Shown one piece after another: positions 43,065 through 55,559 of a DNA stretch of 64,000 nucleotides. The first letter of the stretch is position 1, and each line of letters starts with the position of its first letter. The translations under genes and the position numbers were made by a program. The notes under the pieces are model-generated. The model was given only the letters and a program-made list of their open reading frames with translations, searched no databases and was not told where the DNA came from. Where the stretch lies: NCBI GenBank assembly GCA_021234155.1, contig JAJEKV010000232.1, positions 560,001 to 624,000 on the forward strand. The letters run 5' to 3'. This stretch comes from Isoetes taiwanensis. Lineage: Eukaryota > Streptophyta > Lycopodiopsida > Isoetales > Isoetaceae.

Positions 43065-45231
43065 GGATCTTTAAAAAAATGGTCCTGCACCTTTGCAATA
43101 TGACTTCATCTCAAGATGGCAACTTCAATAGCAGGCTTACAGCATGTCCGATCTTGCATAAAGAATCATGTAACAACCATTCAAATACTTGCAGAAATAT
43201 GATGGAATAAATTGTAATCATAGCACATAGGGTTGAGACACCTGCAATGAAAGGAAATGTGCAGTTTAAAAAATCTAAAACTGGAATTGGCATCTAAATT
43301 TTAAAACATGTAGCAATCACATAGCTAATAAATGGCATGCCTTCGATGATCCCAGCTCATGAAGCCTGGATGTTAATATGCATATCGTTTCCAGTTTTTC
43401 AGTATGGACTAAGCACTTTCATCTTATGTGCTCCTTGCATTTACAGTTCAAACTGTGCTATTGACCAATCTCGACCTGCAGCAAGAATCAAAGCACTACC
43501 AAGATAGGAAAACTTCATCATCTTAGCTCATCAAGGTAATTTGTGTGATAATGGACCACTGCAAAAATCATCTGCGGCTTTGATAGAGGAACACTGCAAC
43601 TCTTGCCTTCAACTACCGTTATGAATTTATCAATCAGGAGCAAGATCTATTGCAGCAAAACTGATATTCCTAGTTATTTTAGTAAGCTAAACAAAGGAAC
43701 ATACAGTGAAATCCAGACTGAAGGAAATTTCAACAATATTATAATAACAGGAATGCTCATGACTTACTTCCACTTGCTCGCCTCTTCGATTATATCTGGT
43801 TCGCTTTGCCTCTTCAGCTATCCAAATTGTATACTTCTTGCCTTACCATTTGCAACTGATAAATGCCGGTACAATGAAACTGTCCCAGGCAGTTGAAGAG
43901 TGGGCCAAATGGTGCAGGCATACCATGTGATGATGGATTCTTGTACGTAGTGCAAGGCACATTCTGCCAACTGATGAGGATAAGCTTTGGGGCAGTGCAG
44001 GCTGCAACACTGTTGTAATGAAATATCTGGATAGCGCAGCATAGAAGTGTTCTGAGCAAGATGAAAGCCTGACATAATAAAGTTCACTTATTACCTAACC
44101 ATCAAATATCTTTGTCACTGAATTTGAATATACTTTCATCTGTATGATTTTCTTGCATTGATATTATTAGCAGCCTAAGATGTTATGTATGGTTGACAGT
44201 TTGTGAGGTTTTAGAAAGTCTAGGCTTCTTGATCCTGAGATAAGAACAGTAACTTATAAGACTATTCTACACGAACATGATGCTACGCATATATCGGGTT
44301 TTATATGCCAAAACTTGGATCATTTCATGAGGAGTGCTTGAGAAAATAGGGGTAAAGCAATGCACCTACTTGATAACATAACGTCAGAAATGCCCCAGCT
44401 TGCAGATCCCTCTGCAGAAATCTTTGAATAATTCTTTAGGACACCACCAGAGATGCAGGTTCTATGTGGCATGTGGCATCATGCAGTATGCCATCTTGAC
44501 TTGGAAATGCAAGAATCCAAATCATATCGACCTCAAACTCAAAATTTATTGGCTCCAAAGATATACAACCTCAATCCCTGTGTACCCATTTATGCTGCCC
44601 AAAGATCATGCTGATACAAAACATCTGGCAGAAATTGAAGAAAATAATAACTAAGAATATATAGCAAAACCAAAATCGAAATCAATGATAAAATGAGAAG
44701 TTCATCGAATCTAGCCTTCTGTTTTGCTCAAAAGAGGCTCAGTCTTAGGTCGATTGCCTGACCCAAACTGCTCGTTCTAGTGATATATCCATCAGCAAAA
44801 CCTACTTTGATATCCTGATAAAGGACCGTGTCAATCACATGAGCTAATGATGAAAAGAACTATGAATACCTTATGAAGTTCGCATGAACCTGGAGGAGAT
44901 AAGATGCGGCCGCCCAAGACTATGCTGTGCTTGCCATGAAGAGGACGGAGAGACCAGTTGAAAATGGGTTTCGTATCTTTCTCGAGGATGTACCTGCCTC
45001 CATAGCAGCAGCAAAAAACTTGGCAACTTCGACAACTTGAAAACCTCCATACTGTTGCCTTATCCGGTATCAGTAGCATACCCACCAGCATGCACGCCAT
45101 GCATGCCAGGTGCAATCAGATAAGCGAGGGGAAAAATTCCCTTCCGAGGAAAAATTCGCTCTCAATTGCATTACCAAATTGTTCTTTCTCGATTTTTGGA
45201 AAATCGGTTTTTTTTTTTCCGGCAACCAAAA
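43065..45231. repeat. 2.18-kb tandem duplication, copy 2
   Basis: Homologous to copy 1 at an offset of 2183, becoming 2184 after the single extra T near 43,851. Homology ends after CCGGCAACCAAAA (45,231), where copy 1 continues into TCGGTTTTTTTTTTTT. Exon-like minus-strand pieces are repeated at about 43,770-44,059 and 44,874-45,054. Confidence 0.95.
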
Positions 45232-45702
45232 GCTACAAAACCTTAGGGAAACCACTTAAAAAAAAATTCCAAATTCTTTTCCTCCAAACCGGAAAATCCA
45301 AATCCATTTTTAAACAATAGATAGTGATGGAGCTAGATCTGCTACATTATATGGTCATTTCTTTGCACATATGAATCCTCTGTTTTGGGGCTTCTCTTCT
45401 TTTGAGTTTCCTGTTTGTCAGTTACTCTCCCAAATCAGTCTTTTTCTTTGTTTGAATCATCAAGTGAAGAGCAAAGCTTTTCGGCTACTAACAGTGCATA
45501 TTTTTATTCTAGCTTGATGCATCTGCGACAAAGATCTGGCAAATGGGAGCAGCACAAACTCTATCAATGCTTTTGTGTACTGTATCCTTATTATGCCTCC
45601 GGACTCCTGATTAGGTCTTGGAAGATCTGGTTTTGCTACATGAACAAGGAGTAAAACCCCTCTTTCTCTCTCTCCCACTTTTTTTTTTTTTTTTTTTTTT
45701 TT

Positions 45703-47800
45703 TAGTATAGTAACTAGATGTAAGGCGGTGCTAGATATATGACCTTGGGGGGATGGAAGCACAGTGGCCCTATAAGGGTGGAATATTATGCATACTTTGT
45801 AAATAATAGACATGGTATGTAAAAAATGACGTGGGCATAAAAAAGTAAATTGTTAGGGTTCCTAAATACTAATCTTTAGGGTTCCGATTACAGCTAACAG
45901 CATAAAAAGATGGAGATAGGAGCACTTCTGTCATGAATACTTTTCGGAAAAGGATGATGGCGTCTACATTTTCTGGTATTATGGATAGGGATAATGCTGG
46001 CTTAAGGACATGTCTAGTGTACAGATGCCTTGCTAAGGACCAAGATACAGGATATAAATAATAGCACCATAGCAAGAACCAGATGCCGATATTTTCCTCT
46101 ACAATATGAAACCCGGCTTCTGCCCTTGAGCATGGGCAGGAAGAAGGGTGATCTAAATATGTCTACCAGAAGGAAGCTTCAGTTGGATGCTAGTCTTGCT
46201 CCCAAAAGAAAAAAGATATGGGAATTTCGTAAAGCTGCAAATGCTGCAAACCAATGACAGCTATGGATATTCCTATGGTGAATAAATAAACTGCTGCAAA
46301 TGATGGAGTCAAGAAGAATGCTGAGGTAGTAGACCAAATCCCCAAGAACAAAGGAAATGAGGAATACTATGCCAATAAGGACGCCAGCAATAAGGATGAA
46401 AATGGAAACAAGATTGCTACAATTCAGCACATGGGAGTTTCCCCTGGCGCGAATACTATTCAGGTTAAGGCTATCCATGTATTTCCTGCTATATATAGAG
46501 TCTATAGTAATGGATCTATAAGAAGAATTAATATGCTAAGCTTACAGGCTGATATTAAGAATGAGATTATGGCTGGATAGTATATTCACAGAAGTTTATA
46601 TGTAGAATGTGGCTGCTACACTAGAATATAAAAGATTGCTCTGATAGGGATTTGCACAGCTGGAGGGTTAACACATTTCCATGGAAATTCATGTGCATCC
46701 CGGAATGGTATATAATGCATAAGCTGGATAGATGTGGTTATATTTAGAAAAATCGGCTATTAGATATAGCTTTCTGTAGCATTAAGCTAAATAGAAATAT
46801 GGGTTGCAATATACATGATTACATGTTCTTGGTAAGGATCATGCATTCGGGACTGCTGCTTGTCTGACCTTATTTTGAAGGGCATAGACCTACTTAGATG
46901 CTGACAGGTTTTTAGATAGGACATGTTAGATTCAGTCCTTAGAATCTTATTACTAAACTTAAGATGCATAAGAGTTCTTCTGGCAATATAGCTTATGCTC
47001 TAGATGCCTTTGCTTCATAAATACATGTCTATGTATACAGTGATCACATAATTGTTTAAACCCTGCTTAACTCCAAGGTAAGGGAGTATTCTGTTCATAT
47101 TTGTAGAAGGGGTAAAGCATATCTGGCCACGTGTTGAATTGGTATATAACAGACTAGAAATTAGATAGTATATTCATGAGTTGTTCTCCAGGTTTGCATG
47201 CAAATACTTACCATTAAAAGACATGGTGAAGGAGAATACCCAAGAGACCTATTGTTTACCTGCTAGTTCTTCCATTATTACCCTCTCTGGCTAATATTTG
47301 GTTGTTTAACTGCAGGTAACCAGGTTTCTTGCTCCATGCTTTGATGTTTCTTAGCTTATGGCAATTACTGCAAGTAAGATCATTTCTTTGTGGAAAAATA
47401 AATGGGTTATGAGATTGGCATGTAAGAACTATCACCAGGATTACGACACAGTTATGATTTTCTGGTCTGGAATTTTAATACATTTATTATTTTGTATTAA
47501 TGTCATAGTATTGGGTTTCTCTGGAATATAATTTGCTGTTTGATTATGTTACGACTTGGATACAGCTTGGAGAGTTAAGTCTCTAGGATAGTGATCTAAG
47601 TAATGTTAATAAGATACTATTGTTATTTAATACATAACAGTTCAGATTCTTGGAGTATTTAGTTGTTTATATGTAAATGTTGAGTTATAATGTTATGACC
47701 AATCCTGGCTTAGGAATAATTACCTGTTAATTTCCTAAGGCTGCTAAAGGCAGATTTGATATTTCCAGTAGGAATTATCATGGAAGTCCAGTAACAGATT
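45703..47800 (+). repeat. Left long direct repeat of the RT element (segments A-X-B)
   Basis: Segment A (45,703-45,806, from TAGTAACTAGATGTAAGG) and segment B (46,479-47,800, from TATTTCCTGCTATATATAG) recur in order at 51,917-53,400. Segment X (45,807-46,478) occurs only here. Homology is high with scattered substitutions. A poly-T run precedes A. Such long direct repeats around a single RT gene resemble the pseudo-LTRs produced by tandem Penelope-like elements. Confidence 0.85.
46131..46254 (+). CDS. Short basic ORF in segment X
   Basis: MGRKKGDLNMSTRRK followed by LQLDASLAPKRKKIWEFRK, 40 residues with two basic clusters, ending TGA at 46,252-46,254. It may be the first exon of an ORF1-type protein of the RT element. 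Acidic, Asn-rich coding-like sequence continues in other frames to a GCGAATACTATTCAGGTTAAG splice-like site near 46,465. Weak. Confidence 0.3.
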
Positions 47801-48539
47801 TGGGATTTTTTTAGTTTTAATTCCAGTTTTCTAGTTATACTAGAAACCAGGTTAGGTTATAAATTATAGGGTTGAAAAGATTCTTATGTTTTAATGCGGA
47901 ATTTATAGGTTGAGACCAAAGATGATGTGCTCAACCACTAGATCCAAGAACTTAGGTTCTTTAAGTATCATGAATGTGGAGTTGATAGTCCCAACGTGGC
48001 TGTTCAAACAATTGTAGCATGCATCAGGAACAAGAAGATCCATGACTATATTACGTGTAAGGAGTCCAATTTGAAGGACAAAACAAGGTCTCCTATCACT
48101 TATCTTGGTTTCAATTCAAGTTGCTTCATGTAATGAAGAAGAGCAATTTTGAGTATAACAGATGCAAGGGAACAATTCTTGATATTTACAATAATATCAA
48201 AAATCTATACCAAAGAACTTGTCAAGAGGACGAAGCTGCCAGGAATATCATGATTGCCCTCTTGAAGAGGCCAACAATATAAACCCCTCTTTTGATGAGG
48301 ATGTACCAGGTGTACTGGAGGATGAATGTCTATTTTCTGACAAAGATTTATTGGAACCAGATTTTTATAATGGGTAGGTTCCTATTGCTGTTTCCTTGGG
48401 TATAGATCAACAACAGAGTAATCCAGAACAAGAAGGTGTCCCTAACCTCACTTTGGGTAACTCTTCTTGCTTTCCTATTATAATTGAGCAATCTGTAGAA
48501 GGTTTTGCAGTTGCATATGATCATGCTATATAGAAAAGC

Positions 48540-49304
48540 TTGGCTATCAACATGGAAACATGGATTGCATTAGCTGGAATTACCCAAGAGGAGATTATGC
48601 AGGCGAAAGTTGCTGCTGGCAAACTTGATAAAACTTTCACCTTCATCAATCCGAACCTTGGCTTTGATATGTCATTTTTTGATGAGGTTTGCAACAAAGA
48701 TCCGTCTTTTCAGATCTGTCAGAAAGGCCATATGGACTTCCCCAATGAGCCAAGAAATGATTTTTTTCTCAAAAGGATGTGGCGTACACACTGCCCGTAT
48801 TTTAAGTGTAAGTGCTTCAAGAATAAAAAGTCTACATGCCACTGCGGTATTATTTGGCTAGATCATGGCATTTGGTACCTCTTATACCATCTTGATGCGG
48901 TCTTTGAAGATGCAACTCCAATCATGAAAATGGTGGCTGTCACAAAATTACTGAATAAAGTTCTCAAGCCGGCTGTTATAAGGTATATCTCATACCTGGA
49001 AGTACATAATGTCATGATCAGTATGACTATGAAATACGCTGAAGATCCAGATGCTAATTTAAAAATACTGTTTGGCAATAACAGAATGGCGGATATTGTG
49101 GAAAAAACAGTAAAACCAATCTCCTTTTTACTGGATAATGCTGAACAGACTGGCAAAAATCAGGGAAACAAAAAACAAAATGTCTACAAAGCCAAATACA
49201 GTAAACCAGTTCCTAGATTCATGCCAAAACTTGCTCCAAGAATTACTATAGATCCAGTTGTGGCTAATCTTGATACGCCAATTGTAGGTGCTGAGAAAAA
49301 ATAG
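48540..49304 (+). CDS. N-terminal protein of the RT element, with CCHC-like Cys cluster
   Basis: An uninterrupted 254-residue frame. Residues 84-110 hold CPYFKCKCFKNKKSTCHCG with an adjacent LDHG, a compact Cys/His cluster that could bind zinc. The middle is helical. The last 60 residues are Lys/Pro-rich (KQNVYKAKYSKPVPRFMPK). A diverged counterpart on the minus strand at about 60,200-59,990 reads VDICEKTIKPKEW where this reads VEKTVKPISF. Coding-like sequence continues upstream to about 47,900 in broken frames. It precedes the RT by a probable intron (acceptor TTGTTGTAG at about 49,537). Likely a nucleic-acid-binding or gag-like partner of the RT. Confidence 0.5.
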   Translation: MAINMETWIALAGITQEEIMQAKVAAGKLDKTFTFINPNLGFDMSFFDEVCNKDPSFQICQKGHMDFPNEPRNDFFLKRMWRTHCPYFKCKCFKNKKSTCHCGIIWLDHGIWYLLYHLDAVFEDATPIMKMVAVTKLLNKVLKPAVIRYISYLEVHNVMISMTMKYAEDPDANLKILFGNNRMADIVEKTVKPISFLLDNAEQTGKNQGNKKQNVYKAKYSKPVPRFMPKLAPRITIDPVVANLDTPIVGAEKK

Positions 49305-49538
49305 GATATGAGTGCAGTTGTCAAATGTGGAAACAAGGTCATCTCACTAGATGATGATATTGAAACTGTGGTGGAATCCCAAGATTAATTACTACTTGGT
49401 AGTACATGACATTTGTCTTGGATGATAACAGCATTTGCTGCCTCTATTATCATATATAAAAAAAGTTTTTTGGAATTTGTCTTGTTGTTTGGTTGGTAAT
49501 TAGTTTAATTTGCATTCTAACGGTCTTTGTTGTAGGTA

Positions 49539-51771
49539 CAAACTAGAGCTATTACCAAAGATGCATATGGTAAGAGACATTTGAAAAATTACAAAGATAC
49601 TAATGACAAAAAAATTGTTCATTTAACTTTTTTGTCAAAAGCATTGGAAGAATTGGATATCAGGAAAATATTTAGCCTGGTGTTGGAAGAGGCTTTACAA
49701 GAAAGAGGCAGGCTACTTGTGGAAAATACCACATTTGCCTGGAGATATGTGGAACAGATAAAAGACAAGGTGTATAGACCACACTTGTTATTTGCTGAAG
49801 GTTTGGATACTAAATGTCCATGTTCAAATCCAAACTTAGTGAAGTATATAGACCCATGCATTGGGCATGTAAGAACAACGGATTTAATGATTATCCATTG
49901 CATAAAATTGAGGAAGGCATTTGCCAAAGGTTTAAACCATATCCCTGATTGCAGTCTTAGTATACAAAGATTTAGAGAAGTTTTTCTTAGACTTTGTCAA
50001 CAGTTTTGGGATGTCCATGCATATGACACCATGGACCTATCAAATACTGATATGGAGAATATTAGCATGCTGTTATTACAGTATGCACACAATGAAATAG
50101 TCTTGGTGAAGAAAAAAACTTCCCAAGAAAAGGTTTTTATGGGATGATCAACAAGTGAGAAAGAACTTGGAATGGTTATTACAAAATTTCTTTATATCAG
50201 GCCTGGATAAGGCAAATAATAACCCCATATTCATATGCCAGAAACACATCTTAGAGATGACAAGAAAAAGACTAGAAGGTCCAGACTTTGAGAAAACCAA
50301 TTACACCCCTGAGCAGATAAAAGGGAGATGCAATACTATTATACATAGACTGCTAGGAAGGGAACAGGCTGACACAGAAAAACTGCCATACCTTATGGCT
50401 AGTTACAAGGCACACAAAGCTGATTACAGGTGGTTAATAAATGCTTATGATTCGATCTATGTAACATTATTGAATTATGGCCACAAATATGCCTTTGGCA
50501 AACTGCCCCGTACAGATTTTTTAACAGCAAAAAGATTAATTGTTCTTGGATGGTTAGTTCCTCTTACGACGTTGTATTGAATCTGCCATTCAAAATAAGC
50601 AGTGTTTTTGCAGCAGATATTATGAAATGCTATGAAAACATTCTGTTAGTTGGTGATGATGGTATCATAGAGATTATGAATGATATCATCGAAGTCATAT
50701 GGGAGTATATGAGAAAAGACCAGCAGCTATCACACATGCTGATAAAAGAAAAAGCAGATAGTCCTGAAGTAAAATGGGTAAGACTATTAAAAAAGACATG
50801 GACAATAGTTGCTGGAAAGAAATTGAAAAAGGTAAATTCAAGGAAGCTAATGGCGTTTGGTCTAGTGGTAGCACACTAGTTCCTTAGCAATGTGGTCTCG
50901 AGTTCGAGACCGCCCAGAATCGCACTCGGTACTGTTGGGAGTCAAATCCCAACAGACGCAATGTAAGGTGGTTGGGGGCAGGGCCCAACCAAGCAATGTA
51001 GTGTGGTGTGTGGTCACATATCCAGTTGGATGCTGCCTAGTGGCGTGACGTTAAAACTACTATCTATCTATCTATCTATTTAAAATTGGGAAATGAAATA
51101 TGGCGAAAAAAAAAAAAAAAAAAAGCATTCCTATGGGATTTTCATGTAGCCCAACATGGTGTAATCTTTACTTAACTTGGTACGAATTTAGATTTATGCG
51201 GAAACTTGCCCATGATGGAAGATTCAATGATATAAAGAGATTTGAGAATGCTGCCAGATACATGGATGACCTTATTGTTTTAAATGCAAATGACATTGGG
51301 GAATTTTTTGATGAGGAATCTGAAACCACAATATACGATATGCAGCATCTAGGGATGAAAGACGAAACATAATACAAGATTGAGGATAAGCTGAAATATG
51401 GCTACAAATTTAGTTTTCTTAATATTACCATACAGGTTATGGACAGAAGCAGAGGACTTTTTTCAATCTCAAGATATGATAAGAGAAATAACCTCCCATT
51501 CGAGATACGGAGGTTTATCAAAGCAGATAGTTGAAGACCCTACTGGCAAGCATTAAAAGTTATTATATCACAAGTCTTGCCATATATGTATGCACATTCG
51601 GACCAAGATAGTGCTGCCAATGATATAGTTGGCTTGATTGATACTTTTACCACGAATGGTTTTGGCACAAAGGATTGCAGAACAGTCTTAAGATTTATAC
51701 AGAAAGAGCAGTTTTCTGGGCTTATGTATAATAAAGGGGACATGATTATGAGTCTGAAAAAACTTTTGTAG
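49539..51771 (+). pseudogene. Penelope-like-type reverse transcriptase, interrupted by a SINE
   Basis: Frames in order: TRAITKDAYGKRHLKNYK to IVLVKKKTSQE (49,540-50,140), with CPCSNPNLVKYIDPCIGHVRT. Then 50,155-50,580, and 50,550-50,850 with VFAADIMKCYENIL (palm motif A, catalytic Asp). After the SINE come IPMGFSCSPTWCNLYLTWYE (motif B, 51,124-51,183), ARYMDDLIVLN (motif C with the DD pair, 51,253-51,285), a YKFSFLNITIQVMDRS block, SRYDKRNNLPFEIRRF and a C-terminal part to 51,771. The G-x-x-C-x-P motif B, the YDKRxxxxFxI block and the LxLxI pattern match a PLE-related RT family common in animal and plant genomes. No GIY-YIG endonuclease is seen. Two frameshifts, one stop at 51,533 and the SINE make it inactive as written. 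Confidence 0.75.
50849..51080 (+). mobile_element. tRNA-derived SINE inserted in the RT gene
   Basis: The head reads TGGTCTAGTGGTAGCACAC (box A), then about 30 bases on GAGTTCGAGACC (box B). This is followed by a body with a GTTGGGA-loop-TCCCAAC hairpin and a (CTAT)n tail ending about 51,080, as in tRNA-derived plant SINEs. It interrupts the RT between motif A and motif B. An A19 run lies just downstream (51,104-51,124). No clear target duplication found. It is not a functional tRNA: no acceptor stem closes it. Confidence 0.75.
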
Positions 51772-51916
51772 GTGCTAATAAAGATGAATGCATTGGGAGG
51801 GTAGGGCCTTGACATAGCAAGGCCCTGCACCCCTTGCTATGTATATTGCAGTTTTGGCTCCGTATCTTGGCTAAACTTGCAATAGCCCCCTGAACAAAGG
51901 TCGGAGGTAGGATTTT

Positions 51917-53400
51917 TTTATTATAGTAACTAGATGTAAGGCATGTTGGAGTGCATGGTGCTAGATATATGACCCTAGGGGGGATGGAAGCACAGTGGCC
52001 CTATACAGGGTGGAATATTATGCATACTTTATAAATAATAGGTTTTGATGTGATTAATAGGTTGACTGTATTTCCTGCTGTATATAGAGTCTATAGTAAT
52101 GGATCTATAAGAAGAATTAATATGCTAAGCTTACAGGCTGATACTAAGAATGAGATTATGGCTGGATAGTATATTCACAGAAGTTTATATGTAGAATGTG
52201 GCTGCTGCGCTAGAATACAAAAGATTGCTCTGACAGGGATTTGCACAGCTAGAGGGTTAACACATTTCCATGGAAATTCATGTGCATCTCGGAATGGTAT
52301 ATAATGCATAAGCTGGATAGATGTGGCTATATTTAGAAAAATCGGCTATTAGATATAGCTTTCTGTAGCACTAAGCTATGATTACATGTTCTTGGTAAGG
52401 ATCATGTATTCGGGACTGCTGCTTGTCTGACCTTATTTTGAAGTGCATAGACCTACTTAGATGCCAAGACAGATTTTTAGATAGGACATGTTAGATTCAG
52501 TCCTTAGAATCTGACTACTAAACTTAAGATGCATAAGAGTTCTTCTGGCAGTATAGCTTATGCTCTGGATGCCTTTGCTTCATAAATACACGTCTATGTA
52601 TACAGTGATCACATAATTGTTTAAACCCTACTTAACTCCAAGGTAAGGGAGTATTCTGTTCATATTTGCAGAAGGGGTAAAGCAAATCTGGCCACGTGTT
52701 GAACTGGTATATAACAGACTAGAAATTAGATAGTATATTTATGAGTTGTTCTCCAGGTTTGCATGCAAATACTTACCATTAAAAGACATGGTGAAGGGGA
52801 ATACCCAAGAGACCTATTGCTTACCTGCTAGTTCTTCCATTATTACCCTCTCTGGCTAATATTTGGTTGTTTAACTGCAGGTAACCAGGTTTCTTGCTCC
52901 ATGCTTTGATGTTTCTTAGCTTATGGCAATTACTCCAAGGACTGCAAGTAAGATCGTTTCTTTATGGAAAAATAAATGGATTATGAGATTGGCATGTAAG
53001 AACTATCACCAGGATTACGACACAGTTATGATTTTCTGGTCTGGAAAATACATTTATTATTTTGTATTAATGTTATAGTATTGGGTTTCTCTGGAATATA
53101 ATTTGCTGTTTGATTATGTTACGACTTGGATACAGCTTGGAGAGTTAAGTCTCTAGGATAGTGATCTAAATAACGTTAATAAGATACTATTGTTATTTAA
53201 TACTTAACAGTTCAGATTCCTGAAGTATTTAGTTGTTTATACGTAAATGTTGATAGATTTTGGAAATGTTATAATGTTATGACCTAATCCTGGCGCAGGA
53301 ATAATTACCTGTTAATTTCCTAAGGCTGCTAAAGGCAGACTTGATATTTCTAGTAGGAATTATCAAGGATGGAAGTCTGGTAACAGATTTGGGGCTTTTA
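51917..53400 (+). repeat. Right long direct repeat of the RT element (segments A-B)
   Basis: Copies of segments A (51,917-52,042) and B (52,067-53,400), joined by 24 bases instead of the 670-base segment X. Relative to the left repeat, A carries an extra ATGTTGGAGTGCATGG-like stretch. B shows small substitutions and a few short indels (for example a CAAGG insertion near 53,364). Confidence 0.85.
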
Positions 53401-53454
53401 TCTGGTAAACAGATTTGGGGCCGCTTTTTTTTTTATTATTTTTTTTTTTTTGCA

Positions 53455-53765
53455 ATTATCAGGAGTATGCTAGTTATTTGACCTAAGGACATTATTGAGA
53501 TTACACATTATTATCAGGAGTATGCTAGTTATTTGACCTAAGGACATTATTGAGATTACACATTACTATGGATAACTTGAGACATACAATGGTGGGATAT
53601 TGAGATTACACATTATTATCAGGAGTATGCTAGTTATTTGACCTAAGGACATTATTGAGATTACACATTATTATCAGGAGTATGCTAGTTATTTGACCTA
53701 AGGACATTATTGAGATTACACATTACTATGGATAACTTGAGACATACAATGGTGGGACATGGCAT
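53455..53765. repeat. Nested tandem repeat (55-bp unit within ~165-bp higher-order unit)
   Basis: A unit ATTATCAGGAGTATGCTAGT..ACACATT occurs four times in two pairs. Each pair is followed by ACTATGGATAACTTGAGACATACAATGGTGGGA, so the higher-order unit is itself duplicated. Copies are almost identical. Confidence 0.85.
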
Positions 53766-54267
53766 TGGCATTCACTTATGGTGTGAACATGTTTACTTCT
53801 GTCGGTCCATGATAAGGAAAATCGTGCAATATTGAAAATACCATGGACAAATACATTGTAACCCTAAAATTGCGTACGATTATAGAAATGATATTTCAGA
53901 GGAAAAGACAACCCGAATCGCCATTGCACATCTGGTATATGGAAGCTTGGAGTGATCCTGAACCATTGATAAAAAGTAAGGCTGTGATTTTACAGAGATT
54001 ATGTTTGAGCAAATATGAAAAATCGGCCAATCCATGACCTGATTTTAAACTATAGTAGAATCTTAATTAGGGTAGTTCCAAGCAAGGCCTGCGGCCTGTG
54101 TGGCGTTTAAGCAACAGCCAGCATCTGATATTCATCATAAACAATGATCAAATTGCTACATTATAATACTGTTGCTACATCATGGCACATGATTTGTGAT
54201 GAGAATTAAATTAAAAAAAAGACAAAGGAAATGGTGCAGATAACATCCTAATATATACTAGCTTCAG

Positions 54268-54429
54268 ATGAATCTGAGTGCAAGTAGAAATGGCGGCAAA
54301 AAGAAGAGCAATAATGGTGAGCATTCACCTGCAATTTCTCTGGATAAGCTAGATGCATATGGCAACAAGGATTTCCTCAAGCCGATGGCATTAAAGCTAA
54401 GACAAACGGCTCCTCTCAAGTCCGATTAA
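54268..54429 (+). CDS. Short basic ORF, possibly an ORF1 remnant
   Basis: A 53-residue frame, MNLSASRNGGKKKSNNG ... LRQTAPLKSD. It is Lys/Asn-rich like the short ORF at 46,131. No domain recognised. It could be chance. Confidence 0.2.
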   Translation: MNLSASRNGGKKKSNNGEHSPAISLDKLDAYGNKDFLKPMALKLRQTAPLKSD

Positions 54430-54631
54430 TTCAATTTAAATGCCTTATGTATTTCATGTAAAATGCTTGATTTATTTTTGTGAAATCTCTAGCTCGTTGC
54501 TATAATGCATTATCCTGCAGTTCACCTTAAGTCTGATCATGGGCTTTGCACATCTTGCTTTAAGCCAAAAAACAATGGCATATCCATGCTTGCTCTGACT
54601 ATATAAATGCTGGGCAAACTGAATATTAAGA

Positions 54632-54834
54632 ATAGAATAGAATAGAATAGAATAGAATAGAATAGAATAGAATAGAATAGAATAGAATAGAATAGAATAG
54701 AATAGAATAGAATAGAATAGAATAGAATAGAATAGAATAGAATAGAATAGAATAGAATAGAGAATAGAATAGAATAGAATAGAATAGAATAGAATAGAAT
54801 AGAATAGAATAGAATAGAATAGAATAGAATAGAG
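54632..54834. repeat. (AGAAT)n microsatellite, about 40 units
   Basis: A pentanucleotide tract with a single phase-changing interruption near 54,760 (AGAATAGAGAATAG). Four more units occur at 56,093-56,112. Frames giving Phe-Tyr-Ser-Ile repeats through it are artefacts. Confidence 0.95.
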
Positions 54835-55559
54835 ATTGTTAAGACCAAGGTGCCCATTTATTAAATCCAGGGGTAGTTTTACTTGGTGTGGATGAATCCA
54901 TGCAGCCAGCATTGTCCACTTCATATAACTTACTATAGAAGGTAAATACATGTAGCTTAACTAATAACATTTTTGATCATAAATAATGAGTTGAACATAA
55001 GATCCTTTGATGGAATTACTACTAATTTTAAGTTGTAGTATAAAATTCAACGCACAGAGGTACAGTGTCCTTTGAGTAATGCTTTGCTACTAAGTATATG
55101 CTGTTATATAGAGCTTTATTCACAGATGTTAGACTGTAATCAAATTATTGAATCTTCTTGTTCAACGGGTTCTATTATTGTTCTACATTCTAAGTATGGT
55201 TTATCCCCCTAGCATATATACTCACTTGCAGAACCTGAAAGCACCAAATTATAGAAGACCATGCATTCGCTGGGTTATAAATGGCAATTCTATTTCAATT
55301 CTGTTTTGGATTATCAGTTTGATGGAGGGTATAGAGTATATACTACGGGCAATGCATGCTCCGATTACATCTCTATAAAATATTACATAAAAGTAGTGAT
55401 GGCTCCACTCGTATATGTTGATCCAATAGGCTACAGAGCATTAGAAACCAGGGTGGCCTGGGGAAACGAGTAAAAAAACTGTGAACATTTCTGTACTCTT
55501 GGTGCAGCATCATACATTGAGCAGATGGCTTCCACGTGTTGGGAGACCCAGGTTTTACC

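Noticed and set aside
40882-45231. LTR pair of a retrotransposon
   Set aside because: The copies abut head to tail with no internal region; they do not start TG or end CA, and no PBS or PPT is present. A simple tandem duplication fits.
50849-50925. Functional tRNA gene
   Set aside because: Box A and B are good but no acceptor stem pairs and the sequence continues into a SINE body and tail.
54472-54951. 159-residue minus-strand ORF of FYSIL-type repeats
   Set aside because: Translation of an (AGAAT)n microsatellite.
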